Assembly (NCBI GenBank): GCA_047602185.1
Contig: JASGHY010000001.1
Location: 930,001-994,000 of the forward strand
From: PMP191F sp047602185
Lineage (GTDB): Bacteria > Bacteroidota > Bacteroidia > Chitinophagales > Chitinophagaceae
Reading direction: 5' to 3'
DNA length: 64,000 nt
Position 1 is the stretch's first letter, and every line of letters starts with the position of its first letter. This document shows, piece by piece, positions 8,369-16,738 of this stretch. The notes beneath the pieces are model-generated. The model was not told the DNA's origin. It saw nothing but the letters and a program-made list of their open reading frames with translations, and did not search any database. The translations under genes were made by a program, and so were the position numbers.

Positions 8369-8413
8369 GTGGTGTCTTTGCCAGCCACTAACCAAACGAT
8401 ATTCATATCTATA
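8369..8413. repeat. Double-hairpin palindromic repeat, copy R2 (truncated)
   Basis: Keeps only the right part of the family: GGTGTCTTTGCCAGCCACTA followed by the flank ACCAAACGATATTCATATCT. The first hairpin is missing. It sits between the terminator of the OmpA-like gene and that of the susD-like gene. Confidence 0.65.
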
Positions 8414-8430
8414 TAACGAGCTAAATAAAA

Positions 8431-8456
8431 AGCGCCTGCAATTGCAGGCGCTTTTG
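8431..8456. terminator. Bidirectional terminator between convergent genes
   Basis: Perfect inverted repeat AGCGCCTGCA/TGCAGGCGCT with T-rich sequence on both strands. It serves the minus-strand susD-like gene ending at 8484 and may back up the plus-strand terminator at 8320. Confidence 0.8.
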
Positions 8457-8483
8457 TTCAACAGGTAGTTCTTCTCAGTTTTC

Positions 8484-9941
8484 TTAGTTGTAGCCCGGAT
8501 TTTGTTCCATGCTCTTATTGTTCGATTTTTCACCATCGGGTATGGGGAAAATGAAATTGGTAGTAGCTGTAGTTACAGTAATGTTCTTTTGGGTAGCATC
8601 CTGGTCAACTACTTTTGTGAAAGAACGTTGCAGCCTGTACAGATCCCAGAAACGTGAACCTTCAAAGGCAAGTTCTTTTCTGCGCTCGCTCAGGATGTCT
8701 TCCAGTACCTGTGCACCGGTAGAGGTATATCCTGCAAAAGATGGATCACGTTGTTTGGCAACCTGGTTCAGGTATTGCAAAGCAAGTGTTTCACCACCGG
8801 AAGTATTGTAATATGCCTCAGCCAGGATCAGTAATACATCGGCATACCTGATGATCTTGATATCATCCCAGTCGGTAGTGTTGCCGGAGTATTTTTTTAC
8901 GATATAAGCTGTTGTAAGCTGGCCCGTTCTGGTACCTGGTGTGATCAGGCTTTTCCTGACATCTGTTGAAGAATAAATAGCGTACAGGCCTGGTGTACAC
9001 AATACATCACCATAACCTGATTGCAGGTACATGTTGCCGATGGCGTCAGTACCATTGTTGTTGTTGGCATCGCTGGCAATTTCAAAAATGGTTTCAGCTT
9101 TGTCTGTACGTGGGTTGGCTGTGCTCCAGTAAGTAGCCAATGCTGTGCTGGCTACCAGTGAAAAACCGCCGTTGGTTACCACACTCTGTGCTGCTGTTTT
9201 AGCTGATTCCCACTCACCCATATGCTGGTATACCCTTGCCTGCAGGGCAGTGATAGCATACTTGGTAATGTAAGATGAGTTTAGGGCGCGCGTAGCTCCT
9301 GTTGAATTAAAGGTCATGGAATTGCCGATGGCATATTTCACCAGTGAGGCAGCCTGTGCCAGGTCACTGTTGATCTGTGCATATACCTCTTTTACGGTGC
9401 TTCTTGGCAGTTCGGCATTCTGGTCAAACTCCAGGATGATAGGAACACCGGGTTTGGTAGGATCCATTGTATAGGGTAATGCAAAGTTGCGCACCAGTTC
9501 AAAATACATCAATGCACGCATGGTATAAGCTTCTGCTTTAAGCTGGCTTATATTGTCGTTGCTGGTAATGGTGGAATTGATGATGTTGTTGGCATTTTTG
9601 ATAGCGCTGTATGCCGTGGACCATACGCTGCTTACATATGAATCAGTAGCCAGGATGGTGTACTGGTTAAAGGTAAGATAGCGGCCGGAGTTGGAAGTAG
9701 ATACAAAACAGTTGTCTGACATGATATCTCCGCGCAGGGGAAGGCTTCGGCCATAAAAGCCTGATGAACGAACCGTAGCATATACACCATTCATAGCGGC
9801 ATTCATATCTGCATCGCTGGTAATGGCACTGCTCAGGGCAACAGCGCTATATGGTTTTTGATCGTAGAAACTTTTTTTGCAGGAGGTGAATCCTAAAACC
9901 AGCACTGCCGGCATTACCCTCAATATATTTTTAGTCTTCAT
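8484..9941 (-). CDS. SusD/RagB-family outer membrane nutrient-binding lipoprotein
   Basis: 485-aa surface lipoprotein. The lipobox GFTSC places the acylated cysteine at about residue 21, followed by KK. The TPR-rich SusD fold is indicated by the conserved segments YFELVRNFALPYT, AEAYTMRALMYFELVR and the C-terminal ERRKELAFEGSRFWDLYR block with the final PIPDGE...NPGYN. SusD proteins cap the SusC pore and bind the substrate. The gene starts 27 nt after the stop of the susC-like gene on the same strand, so the two form one operon. Substrate unknown: no glycosidase, protease operon partner or sigma/FecR pair lies beside it. Confidence 0.93.
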   Translation of the reverse strand: MKTKNILRVMPAVLVLGFTSCKKSFYDQKPYSAVALSSAITSDADMNAAMNGVYATVRSSGFYGRSLPLRGDIMSDNCFVSTSNSGRYLTFNQYTILATDSYVSSVWSTAYSAIKNANNIINSTITSNDNISQLKAEAYTMRALMYFELVRNFALPYTMDPTKPGVPIILEFDQNAELPRSTVKEVYAQINSDLAQAASLVKYAIGNSMTFNSTGATRALNSSYITKYAITALQARVYQHMGEWESAKTAAQSVVTNGGFSLVASTALATYWSTANPRTDKAETIFEIASDANNNNGTDAIGNMYLQSGYGDVLCTPGLYAIYSSTDVRKSLITPGTRTGQLTTAYIVKKYSGNTTDWDDIKIIRYADVLLILAEAYYNTSGGETLALQYLNQVAKQRDPSFAGYTSTGAQVLEDILSERRKELAFEGSRFWDLYRLQRSFTKVVDQDATQKNITVTTATTNFIFPIPDGEKSNNKSMEQNPGYN

Positions 9942-9968
9942 TATTTACTCTTTTTTAAACTTTGATGA

Positions 9969-12900
9969 TTAGAAACCTACATTTAAACCAAACGTCAGTG
10001 ATTTAGAGATCAACAGACCTTGTGCGTTCTGGCTGGCTACACCCTGCTCAGGATCGAAGGTCAGGTTGTCATCATACGTTTTGGTCCACAGGTTGGTACC
10101 TCTTGCATAAAAATGCAGGCTGGTAAGATGCGCCATCTTCAGGATCTTTGATGAAGTGAGTTTGTAACCCAGTACAACGTTCCTGAGCCTGATATAATCA
10201 CCTTTGTATAACAATCTTTCGCCTGCAGCAGTATTGGCCTGACCGTATACATATTTAGGAACACTGGTAACATCACCGGCTTTCTGCCAGCGTTTCAGGT
10301 TCTGGGTGTATTTACCTCTTGTTGGGTAATAAGCGTCAAGGAAGTAGCTGCCATAAGAATCCTGTACATAGTTTCCGAAGTTGTAATACAGGTCGGCAGT
10401 AAAGTAAAATCCTTTGTAATTGAAAGTATTGGAGAATGAACCGAATACTTTAGGAAGAGCGCTTTTGTTCAGGAACATGTATCCTGCAGTAGAATAGTTG
10501 GTAGTGGTAGCTGTTTTAAAGCTATCTGTATACCATAATTGTGAACCCGTAGCAGGGTCAACACCTGCAGATGATTTCAGGTAGAATGAATAGATATCTC
10601 TTCCCTGGCGAAGTCTGAAGCTTCCGTTGGCAATATCTGTGCCGCCGGGCAGGGTGAGCATCTTGTTCTTGTTGTTGGCAATGTTGAATGCTACGTTCCA
10701 GGAAAAGTCTTTCACTTTTACAGGTGTCGCATCAATAGTGAACTCTAAACCTTTGTTCTCCATTTTACCAATGTTGCGTGATACGCTGGAGAAGCCTACT
10801 GAAGGTGGCAGAGGATCAGAGAACAACAGACCATCAGATACCTTTCTGTAATAATCAGCAACGATATGGATCCTGTCGTTCAGGATGCCCAGGTCAATAC
10901 CAATGTTTAACTGTTTGTTCTTTTCCCAGGTAAGATCGCTATTACCGATACTGTTGAAAGTACCACCGGCTACGCCATTGTAGTTAGCGCCATAGCCAAA
11001 TGTTTTTCTCCAGCCATAGTTACCGATCTCTGCGTTACCCGAAGAACCGTAAGAAGCTCTCAGTTTCAGCAGGGAGAAGAAGTTTACATTCTGCATAAAC
11101 TCTTCTTCGTTCACATTCCAGGTTAAACCAACAGAAGGGAAATTACCTGCCTGGTTGGCTTCGCTGAATCTTGATGAGGCATCTCTTCTGAATGAACCTG
11201 TTACTGCGTATTTGTTCTGGTAGTTCAGTGCCAGGTTTGCATAAACAGAGCCAAAAGTATAATCAGAACCGGTTGATGCACCTGTTAAAGCAGTAGCTGC
11301 GTTGGTAGAGTAGGTCAACTCTTCAGTAGGAGGATAGTTCTGCGCCTCTGCTGTTTCACGGTACATATTGCTCTTGATCGCCTCGTAACCAACTTTCACA
11401 TCGGCTGAGAATTTCTTGTCGCGAAGGATATCGAAATGATAATCTAACTGGTTATACCAGTCCCACAGGAAATAGCGGGTGTACACGTTGTAAGAATAAC
11501 CATTGTAAGACTTGCCATCACCATGATAAGCGTTCTTAAAGGTAAACTCTTCCATGTTGTTGTACTGGATACCTATGTGAGAAGTAAACTTAAGCCCGGT
11601 GAGTACTTTGTACTCCAGGCTACCGCCGCCAATAGCCTGCAGGTTTTTCAGCCATATTTTGTCATGTGCTGCAGTATACAACGGGTTGTAGTGTGTGGGG
11701 AATCCTAAGTTGGTATTGCTGATGTTCAGGGTTCCATCAGAGTTGTATGGGTTCTGTGTGGGCCTTAAAGTAAGCGACACATACAATGGGTTGCCATAAT
11801 AACCGGAACCAGATAATGGTGTATTCTGGTATACGTGGCTAAGGCTCAGGTTGGTGGCTACTGATAGTTTCTGGTTGATAGTGTGGTTTACTTTAACGTT
11901 GCCACTGATCCTTTTAAGATCAGCACCGATGTTGGAGCCTTCCTGTTTGAAGTAGCCGCCAGACATATAGATCTGCGTTTGTTGGCTACCGCCACTCATG
12001 CTGAGGTTGTATTGCTGTTGCTGACCTGTACGGGTAGTAAGACCCAGCCAGTCAACATCAACGCCATTACCATAACCATAGTTGTTCATGGTAGTGGTGA
12101 TAGAAGCGTCGCTGTAACCGGCATTTACCATACCTTCTTTCAGCATGGTGAACCAGTCATTGGCACGCAATGGTTTACCGGCATCAGGTACGTTGGCATA
12201 TTTGGTTTGTCCAAGCTCAGTATCAAATCTGAATGTTGTTTTACCGGCTTTACCTTTTTTGGTAGTGATGATGATAACGCCGTTGGCGCCACGTGCACCA
12301 TAGATAGAAGTAGCTGCCGCATCTTTCAACACGTTGATGTCTTCAATGTCGTTGGGGTTGAATGAAGCCAGTACGTTTGAAGTAGTGTTGGCTGCAGAAA
12401 GGTCGCCACTGTTGATCTGTACTCCATCAACCACAAACAGAGGCTGTGATGATGCAGAGTAAGAGCCAATACCGCGGATCCTGATCGCCTGGGTTGAACC
12501 CGGCTGACCGTTGGACGATACGGATTGCAGACCTGCTACTTTACCTTGTAACATTTTGTCAACGGAGGTCATTGGTATGTTCTCAACTTCTGAGCCTGCA
12601 ATTTTAACAACAGAACCGGTAAGCTGTGCTTTCTTTTGCGTACCATAACCTGTTACAATTACTTCCTGCATGCTTTTGTCATCAGACAACAGTGCAATGT
12701 CTACACTGCTTTTTCCGCTGATGTTTACTTCTGTAGCTGTAAAACCTACAGCACTTACCAGTAAAGTTTTTGCTTCGGCAGGAACCTGGAGAGAGAATGA
12801 GCCATCTGTTTTGGTAGCCGTGCCTGCTGTAAAGCCTTTGACAAGGATAGTGGCATTGGCTACGGGGTTGCCTTTAGGATCTGTCACTTTTCCTGACAAT

Positions 12901-12977
12901 AGTTTTGTTTGGGCCATTGCAGTGCTTAGTAACAGCAGCATGCAATAGCTCAACACGAGCAATTTTCTCATGAGCAT
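9969..12977 (-). CDS. SusC/RagA-family TonB-dependent outer membrane transporter
   Basis: 1002-aa TonB-dependent receptor. Signal peptide ends at about residue 22 (STAMAQ). A carboxypeptidase-D regulatory-like domain (about 26-100; GKVTDPKGNPVANATILVKG) leads to the TonB box region EVIVTGYG. The plug follows (KVAGLQSVSSNGQPG, then SIYGARGANGVIIITTKKG), and a large beta-barrel runs to the C-terminus. There is no STN domain, so it is not expected to signal directly to a FecR protein, and no sigma/FecR pair is adjacent. It imports an unknown oligomer together with the downstream SusD-like lipoprotein. The closest other gene is the exported M1 peptidase upstream, which may be unrelated. Confidence 0.95.
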   Translation of the reverse strand: MLMRKLLVLSYCMLLLLSTAMAQTKLLSGKVTDPKGNPVANATILVKGFTAGTATKTDGSFSLQVPAEAKTLLVSAVGFTATEVNISGKSSVDIALLSDDKSMQEVIVTGYGTQKKAQLTGSVVKIAGSEVENIPMTSVDKMLQGKVAGLQSVSSNGQPGSTQAIRIRGIGSYSASSQPLFVVDGVQINSGDLSAANTTSNVLASFNPNDIEDINVLKDAAATSIYGARGANGVIIITTKKGKAGKTTFRFDTELGQTKYANVPDAGKPLRANDWFTMLKEGMVNAGYSDASITTTMNNYGYGNGVDVDWLGLTTRTGQQQQYNLSMSGGSQQTQIYMSGGYFKQEGSNIGADLKRISGNVKVNHTINQKLSVATNLSLSHVYQNTPLSGSGYYGNPLYVSLTLRPTQNPYNSDGTLNISNTNLGFPTHYNPLYTAAHDKIWLKNLQAIGGGSLEYKVLTGLKFTSHIGIQYNNMEEFTFKNAYHGDGKSYNGYSYNVYTRYFLWDWYNQLDYHFDILRDKKFSADVKVGYEAIKSNMYRETAEAQNYPPTEELTYSTNAATALTGASTGSDYTFGSVYANLALNYQNKYAVTGSFRRDASSRFSEANQAGNFPSVGLTWNVNEEEFMQNVNFFSLLKLRASYGSSGNAEIGNYGWRKTFGYGANYNGVAGGTFNSIGNSDLTWEKNKQLNIGIDLGILNDRIHIVADYYRKVSDGLLFSDPLPPSVGFSSVSRNIGKMENKGLEFTIDATPVKVKDFSWNVAFNIANNKNKMLTLPGGTDIANGSFRLRQGRDIYSFYLKSSAGVDPATGSQLWYTDSFKTATTTNYSTAGYMFLNKSALPKVFGSFSNTFNYKGFYFTADLYYNFGNYVQDSYGSYFLDAYYPTRGKYTQNLKRWQKAGDVTSVPKYVYGQANTAAGERLLYKGDYIRLRNVVLGYKLTSSKILKMAHLTSLHFYARGTNLWTKTYDDNLTFDPEQGVASQNAQGLLISKSLTFGLNVGF

Positions 12978-13228
12978 TTAGTTTTAGAAGTTTGTAATTG
13001 TTTCGCCTGTTTATAAAATAAAAAAAAAGGACCCGTAGCATTTTCTGAGAATAGGCGAATCGCAATGAAAAATCGATAGAATCGCTCTTTGGTATTAAAG
13101 ATTTTTCTTCTTTGATTTATATTGTATATATGTAAATATTCTCAATGTGATATCTATGGCTGCATATCGGAATTGAATAGCATATGATTGACGCCCTGTT
13201 GCAGATCTTTTTAGTATATATAAATAGG

Positions 13229-13258
13229 AAAAGAGCATATCAGGAGATATGCTCTTTT
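13229..13258 (-). terminator. Probable terminator of the M1 peptidase gene
   Basis: Inverted repeat AAAAGAGCATAT/ATATGCTCTTTT just downstream of the minus-strand gene ending at 13276. The T-run is part of the stem. Confidence 0.65.
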
Positions 13259-13275
13259 GAAAATATGATCGAAAC

Positions 13276-15492
13276 TTATAATGTCTTTACCCTGATATAG
13301 AAGTTGGCCGTATCTGCTACTACATCTTTTTCATTAATCCCAGCCAGGTTTATTGTTTGCCATTGGGTGGTAGGGTAAATGAATTGCATGTTGCCCGGTG
13401 TTGTTGCTATTTTAACCGGCATATCGAATGCCACAACATCCGCCTGCCACCTGTATTGAACAACCAGCCCCTGGTCCTTCTTTTCAAACTTTAATTGTAA
13501 TTCAGGAATGGCTGCATAACGCAGGTATTGATCGAAAAAGGGGGTATAGTCTTTCTTCGCTTTCTTATTAATATAGGTTACAATATCTTCTGTAGTAACT
13601 GTCTGGTACCTGAAATCCTGCTGTAAGCCATAGAGTATACTGAACCAGAGATCATCATTGTTTATAACATTTCGTAATGTGTGCAGCAGTAATATGCCTT
13701 TGGTGTACATATCGCCCATGTGAAAGTGATTAACATCATACACACCAATAATGGGTTCCTTATTATCGGGATGCTGAGCACTTAAATATTTACGGGCTGC
13801 TTCTTTTCCTTTCAGGTTTTCAAATGCAAGTAATTCAGCATAGCTGGCAAATGATTCATGGATCCACATATCAGCAATGTCTTTATCGGTAATGTTGTTG
13901 CCCCACCACTCATGTGCTACTTCATGCCACATTAAACGGATGATGTCTGTTGTATCCATTTTGTTACTATCGAAAGGGGAGTTGATATAACCAATACTTA
14001 CAGCGCTCTGATGTTCCATCGGATAAAAGCCTTCCATTACAGTAAACCCGTCGCGAGAGAATGGATATTCGCCAAATAGCTTCTCAAACAGCTGCAACAT
14101 AGGTTTTACATTGCTGAAGATCAGTTTTGCATTGTTTTCATTGTAAGGCATACAATAATAGTTCAGTGCAAGGGTGTCCCCGTTACTGCGGATATAATGA
14201 TCTGTGAAATGCATAAAGTCACCGATATTGACTACCACATTATAGTTGTTGATGGGGTAGCTTACATACCAATCATACCGTGTGTAATTATTGGGCAGTG
14301 CTGTTTTCTTTAATAGCCTGCCGTTAGAAATTTCATCTAATCCATTATTGGGTATGGTAATGCTAATGCTCATACTGTCTGGCTCGTCAGAAAGATGGTC
14401 TTTACAGGGCCACCACAGGCTGGCACCAGCTCCCTGGCATACAGATTCCACCCACATTTTGCCTTGCTGGTTATGTACCCAGAAAAAGCCCCCGGCCATT
14501 GCATCGATATCCGGCAGTTGTGGCTTGCCTGCATAATAAATGTCCAGTTCTTCTACATTACCCGGTTTTAACGGGTCAGGGAAATGCACATATACTGCGT
14601 GGTATTTCCGGGAATAAGAAAGAGGTTTACCATGAAACAGGATCTTGTCAATTTTCATATTGGCATACAGGTCTACCTGTATGCTGTCTGCTGCTGCAAT
14701 TGTTTTAAAACGGATGATATTATGGCCATGTACAGAACGGGTGTCGGGTTCTACGGTAACATCAAGACCATAAAACAATACATCGTAGCAGGTGCGTAGG
14801 GGAGTAAGCATACCTCTTACGGTATCTGCACGGGTAAAACCATTTTTACGATTGGAAACATGTTGAAGCAATGCCGCGTCATCATCACGTTTTACATAAT
14901 GTTCAGGGCTGTCTTTGGTAAGTATTACTTTACTGATCTTTCCTGATCTGTCTTTTACAAACTCGTACAGGCTGTTGTTGGCAGGCTCATTGTATCGCCT
15001 GAAGGCGGTGGCTGTTACCGGCTCCAGTTCTGTAGCGGCAAATTGTAACCGACCATTTTTTTCGGATACCTGCAGGATGTTAAAAGCATCAATGTCCTGC
15101 CGGTAAGTACCGGTAAGGGCTGCAAATTTGCTGTTGGCACTTACGCTGCCGGAACTATCAGGCTGTTTTATCCAGGTGAATTTCCCCTTTTGTTTTATTA
15201 CCAGGCTGGTGACCTTCCCGGTATTGTCAGCGTTAAACTCAAAAAATGCCTCGGGTTTCACGTGTTCCAGTTGAAACCTGTTTCCCTTCCTGTTCACCAT
15301 TTTTATCTTTCCGTAATGTTCTGTATTGAAATAAAGCTGCCCATCCCGGAGCAGGATGGCAAATTGGGTGGAGTCTTTGGTGCCGTAATCGCCCGTATAG
15401 GCACTTAGGGGCAGGGCAATTGTATCTGTTTGAGAACGGGCGGTTCGGGTAAAAACGGCTAACAGGAGCAGGACAATCGCGATCTGTTTCAT
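13276..15492 (-). CDS. Exported M1-family metallopeptidase
   Basis: 738-aa zinc aminopeptidase-like protein with a signal peptide (residues 1-20, ending RSQ). Residues about 25-210 contain two DUF3471-like beta repeats (LPLSAYTGDYG; KFAALTGTYRQD). The M1 N-terminal domain and catalytic domain follow. The zinc motif HEVAHEWWGNN starts at about residue 523, and the third ligand lies in WIHESFASYAE. The exopeptidase region that is GxMEN in classical enzymes reads YPMEHQSAVSIGY, as in many bacterial M1 members. Likely periplasmic or surface cleavage of N-terminal residues from peptides. It is monocistronic, 300 nt upstream of the susC-like gene. An accessory role in peptide uptake is possible but unproven. 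Confidence 0.9.
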   Translation of the reverse strand: MKQIAIVLLLLAVFTRTARSQTDTIALPLSAYTGDYGTKDSTQFAILLRDGQLYFNTEHYGKIKMVNRKGNRFQLEHVKPEAFFEFNADNTGKVTSLVIKQKGKFTWIKQPDSSGSVSANSKFAALTGTYRQDIDAFNILQVSEKNGRLQFAATELEPVTATAFRRYNEPANNSLYEFVKDRSGKISKVILTKDSPEHYVKRDDDAALLQHVSNRKNGFTRADTVRGMLTPLRTCYDVLFYGLDVTVEPDTRSVHGHNIIRFKTIAAADSIQVDLYANMKIDKILFHGKPLSYSRKYHAVYVHFPDPLKPGNVEELDIYYAGKPQLPDIDAMAGGFFWVHNQQGKMWVESVCQGAGASLWWPCKDHLSDEPDSMSISITIPNNGLDEISNGRLLKKTALPNNYTRYDWYVSYPINNYNVVVNIGDFMHFTDHYIRSNGDTLALNYYCMPYNENNAKLIFSNVKPMLQLFEKLFGEYPFSRDGFTVMEGFYPMEHQSAVSIGYINSPFDSNKMDTTDIIRLMWHEVAHEWWGNNITDKDIADMWIHESFASYAELLAFENLKGKEAARKYLSAQHPDNKEPIIGVYDVNHFHMGDMYTKGILLLHTLRNVINNDDLWFSILYGLQQDFRYQTVTTEDIVTYINKKAKKDYTPFFDQYLRYAAIPELQLKFEKKDQGLVVQYRWQADVVAFDMPVKIATTPGNMQFIYPTTQWQTINLAGINEKDVVADTANFYIRVKTL

Positions 15493-15748
15493 GACTATAT
15501 TTTTGTTTACAAAACACGGTCTGCCGCCTGCCGTAACCTATTCAAATCCGGATTTGAGCATTGTTTATCACTGTTTTAAGAGAAAATTAAGATGGATATG
15601 GGAGCTGATGGTTAAATTGTTGAATTGCTCATGGTTGGCAGTCACAACAATCAAACCATACAACAATCAAACAATACTGGTTTCTCTAAAGCGATAGATC
15701 CGTATCTCGATCCATGTAGTCTGCATTCTTCAGTCTGTGCAATCTGCG

Positions 15749-15970
15749 ATCTCCATCCGTGATTTCCCGTTTCTGGAATACTACCCACCAACACTACACC
15801 AGATCCATACCAAACAAACACCAGGTTTTCGGATATTCCCGTTTAAACCCTTAGTGGATACGCTTTAATATACAAGCTGGATATAACCTGGTCATAAGCT
15901 GTCCCCTGTAAGACCCGTACCAAACAGCCCTCACCCCGGTAACTAAGCCGGACGTCCCGGAGAGGGAATT
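15749..15970 (+). repeat. Long dispersed repeat LR1 (partner at 57965-58175, inverted)
   Basis: The core 15787-15907 (121 nt) matches the reverse complement of 58027-58147 at 120 positions. A second block, 15935-15970, matches 57965-58000 at all 36 positions. The 27 nt between the blocks have diverged. The first core contains ACCAGGTT (15820-15827) and its complement AACCTGGT (15885-15892). The second block contains the palindrome GGACGTCC. No reading frame is conserved across it. It could be a non-autonomous mobile element or a structured RNA. Confidence 0.85.
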
Positions 15971-16002
15971 ATGAGGGGGTGATTATAGGGTTGAGGGATT
16001 TT

Positions 16003-16088
16003 GAGATTCCGGCGGGTGGGGACACCCGCCGGGGGACGTGTCCGTGGCTGGTGAAGACACCAGCCATTCAATTCAACGACATTGATCT
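16003..16088 (+). repeat. Double-hairpin palindromic repeat, copy R3 (complete)
   Basis: First hairpin CCGGCGGGTG/CACCCGCCGG, spacer GGGACGTGTC, second hairpin TGGCTGGTG/CACCAGCCA, then the flank ATTCAACGACATTGATCT. This is the clearest copy of the five. Confidence 0.85.
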
Positions 16089-16307
16089 CTCTTCAGTTTC
16101 CCCCAACCGGGGTTTCTTCCTGTTTCGTCTATACCTCGTTCTTGTTTCATTCTCCCTCCGCCAAGGCAAAACCCCTAATTTATACGCTGTAAATAAGAAG
16201 GAAACAAGAACGAGACAAGAACAAGACCATAACAAGGACTATCCCTGAAGGGAATGGGAAATAAGGATTCAATGTTGTTGAATTAAGAAAGGGCCACAGC
16301 GTGGCCC

Positions 16308-16426
16308 CCTGTTTATAGAAATGATCATAAATAAGCATGTCATGGCTCCGGTAGGAGCCTCCGGTGCTTCACAGGAAGCTCCTACCGGAGCTGAATACCT
16401 TTTAAAATTGATTTTCTATAAACAGG
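16308..16426. repeat. Nested-palindrome element with 13-bp terminal inverted repeats
   Basis: Ends CCTGTTTATAGAA (16308-16320) and TTCTATAAACAGG (16414-16426) are perfect inverted repeats. Inside are GCTCCGGTAGGAGCC and GAAGCTCCTACCGGAGCT. Outside are GGGCCACAGCGTGGCCC on the left and GAAGCTCCTCCGGAGCTTC on the right, themselves flanked by inverted forms of the ATTCAACGAC motif. It looks like a small MITE-like insertion or a compound REP cluster. Confidence 0.65.
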
Positions 16427-16544
16427 AAGCTCCTCCGGAGCTTCATTCAACGACCTTGAATAAGGATTGGGAATGAGAAAAGGAATACAAAATATTGAAT
16501 ATCGAATGCCTAATGTCGAATATCGAAGGAAAGACCGGAAGAAA

Positions 16545-16568
16545 GTTGGCAGTTGGCAATTTGCAGTT
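16545..16568 (+). repeat. Short spacer module A, copy 1
   Basis: 24-nt module GTTGGCAGTTGGCAATTTGC plus AGTT. Found again at 24782-24805, 56534-56557 and 57556-57579 (GGC to AGC at one site), and partly at 46592-46610. Confidence 0.75.
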
Positions 16569-16738
16569 GTCGTGAATATAAGCGGCGAGCTATGAGCCAC
16601 GGGCCGCGAGTAAAATACAAGTCTGGAAGTATGTTTACAGTTGTTCTAATATCAAATTTCAAACGTCAAATCTCAAATCCGTTATCCAATCACAAAATCT
16701 CTACATCCCAGAATCAGCAATCTCCCTGTAGTTCCGTA

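Larger units (their letters stand above)
15493..16738. other. 1.2-kb intergenic region packed with repeats
   Basis: No gene I can support. From left to right: tracts of AATCAAACCATACAACAATC type; the long repeat LR1 (15749-15970); the double-hairpin R3 (16003-16088); a nested-palindrome element with 13-bp terminal inverted repeats (16308-16426); and short modules shared with the other repeat-rich gaps (16440-16720). Apparent open frames here are short and of repeat composition. Confidence 0.7.

Noticed and set aside
15749..15970. LR repeat as a CRISPR leader or tandem array
   Set aside because: Single copy per locus, no regularly spaced repeats and no cas genes in the window.
15979..16248. 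89-codon frame in the repeat-rich gap
   Set aside because: It runs through the palindromic repeat R3 and has repeat-like composition, no family and no start signal.
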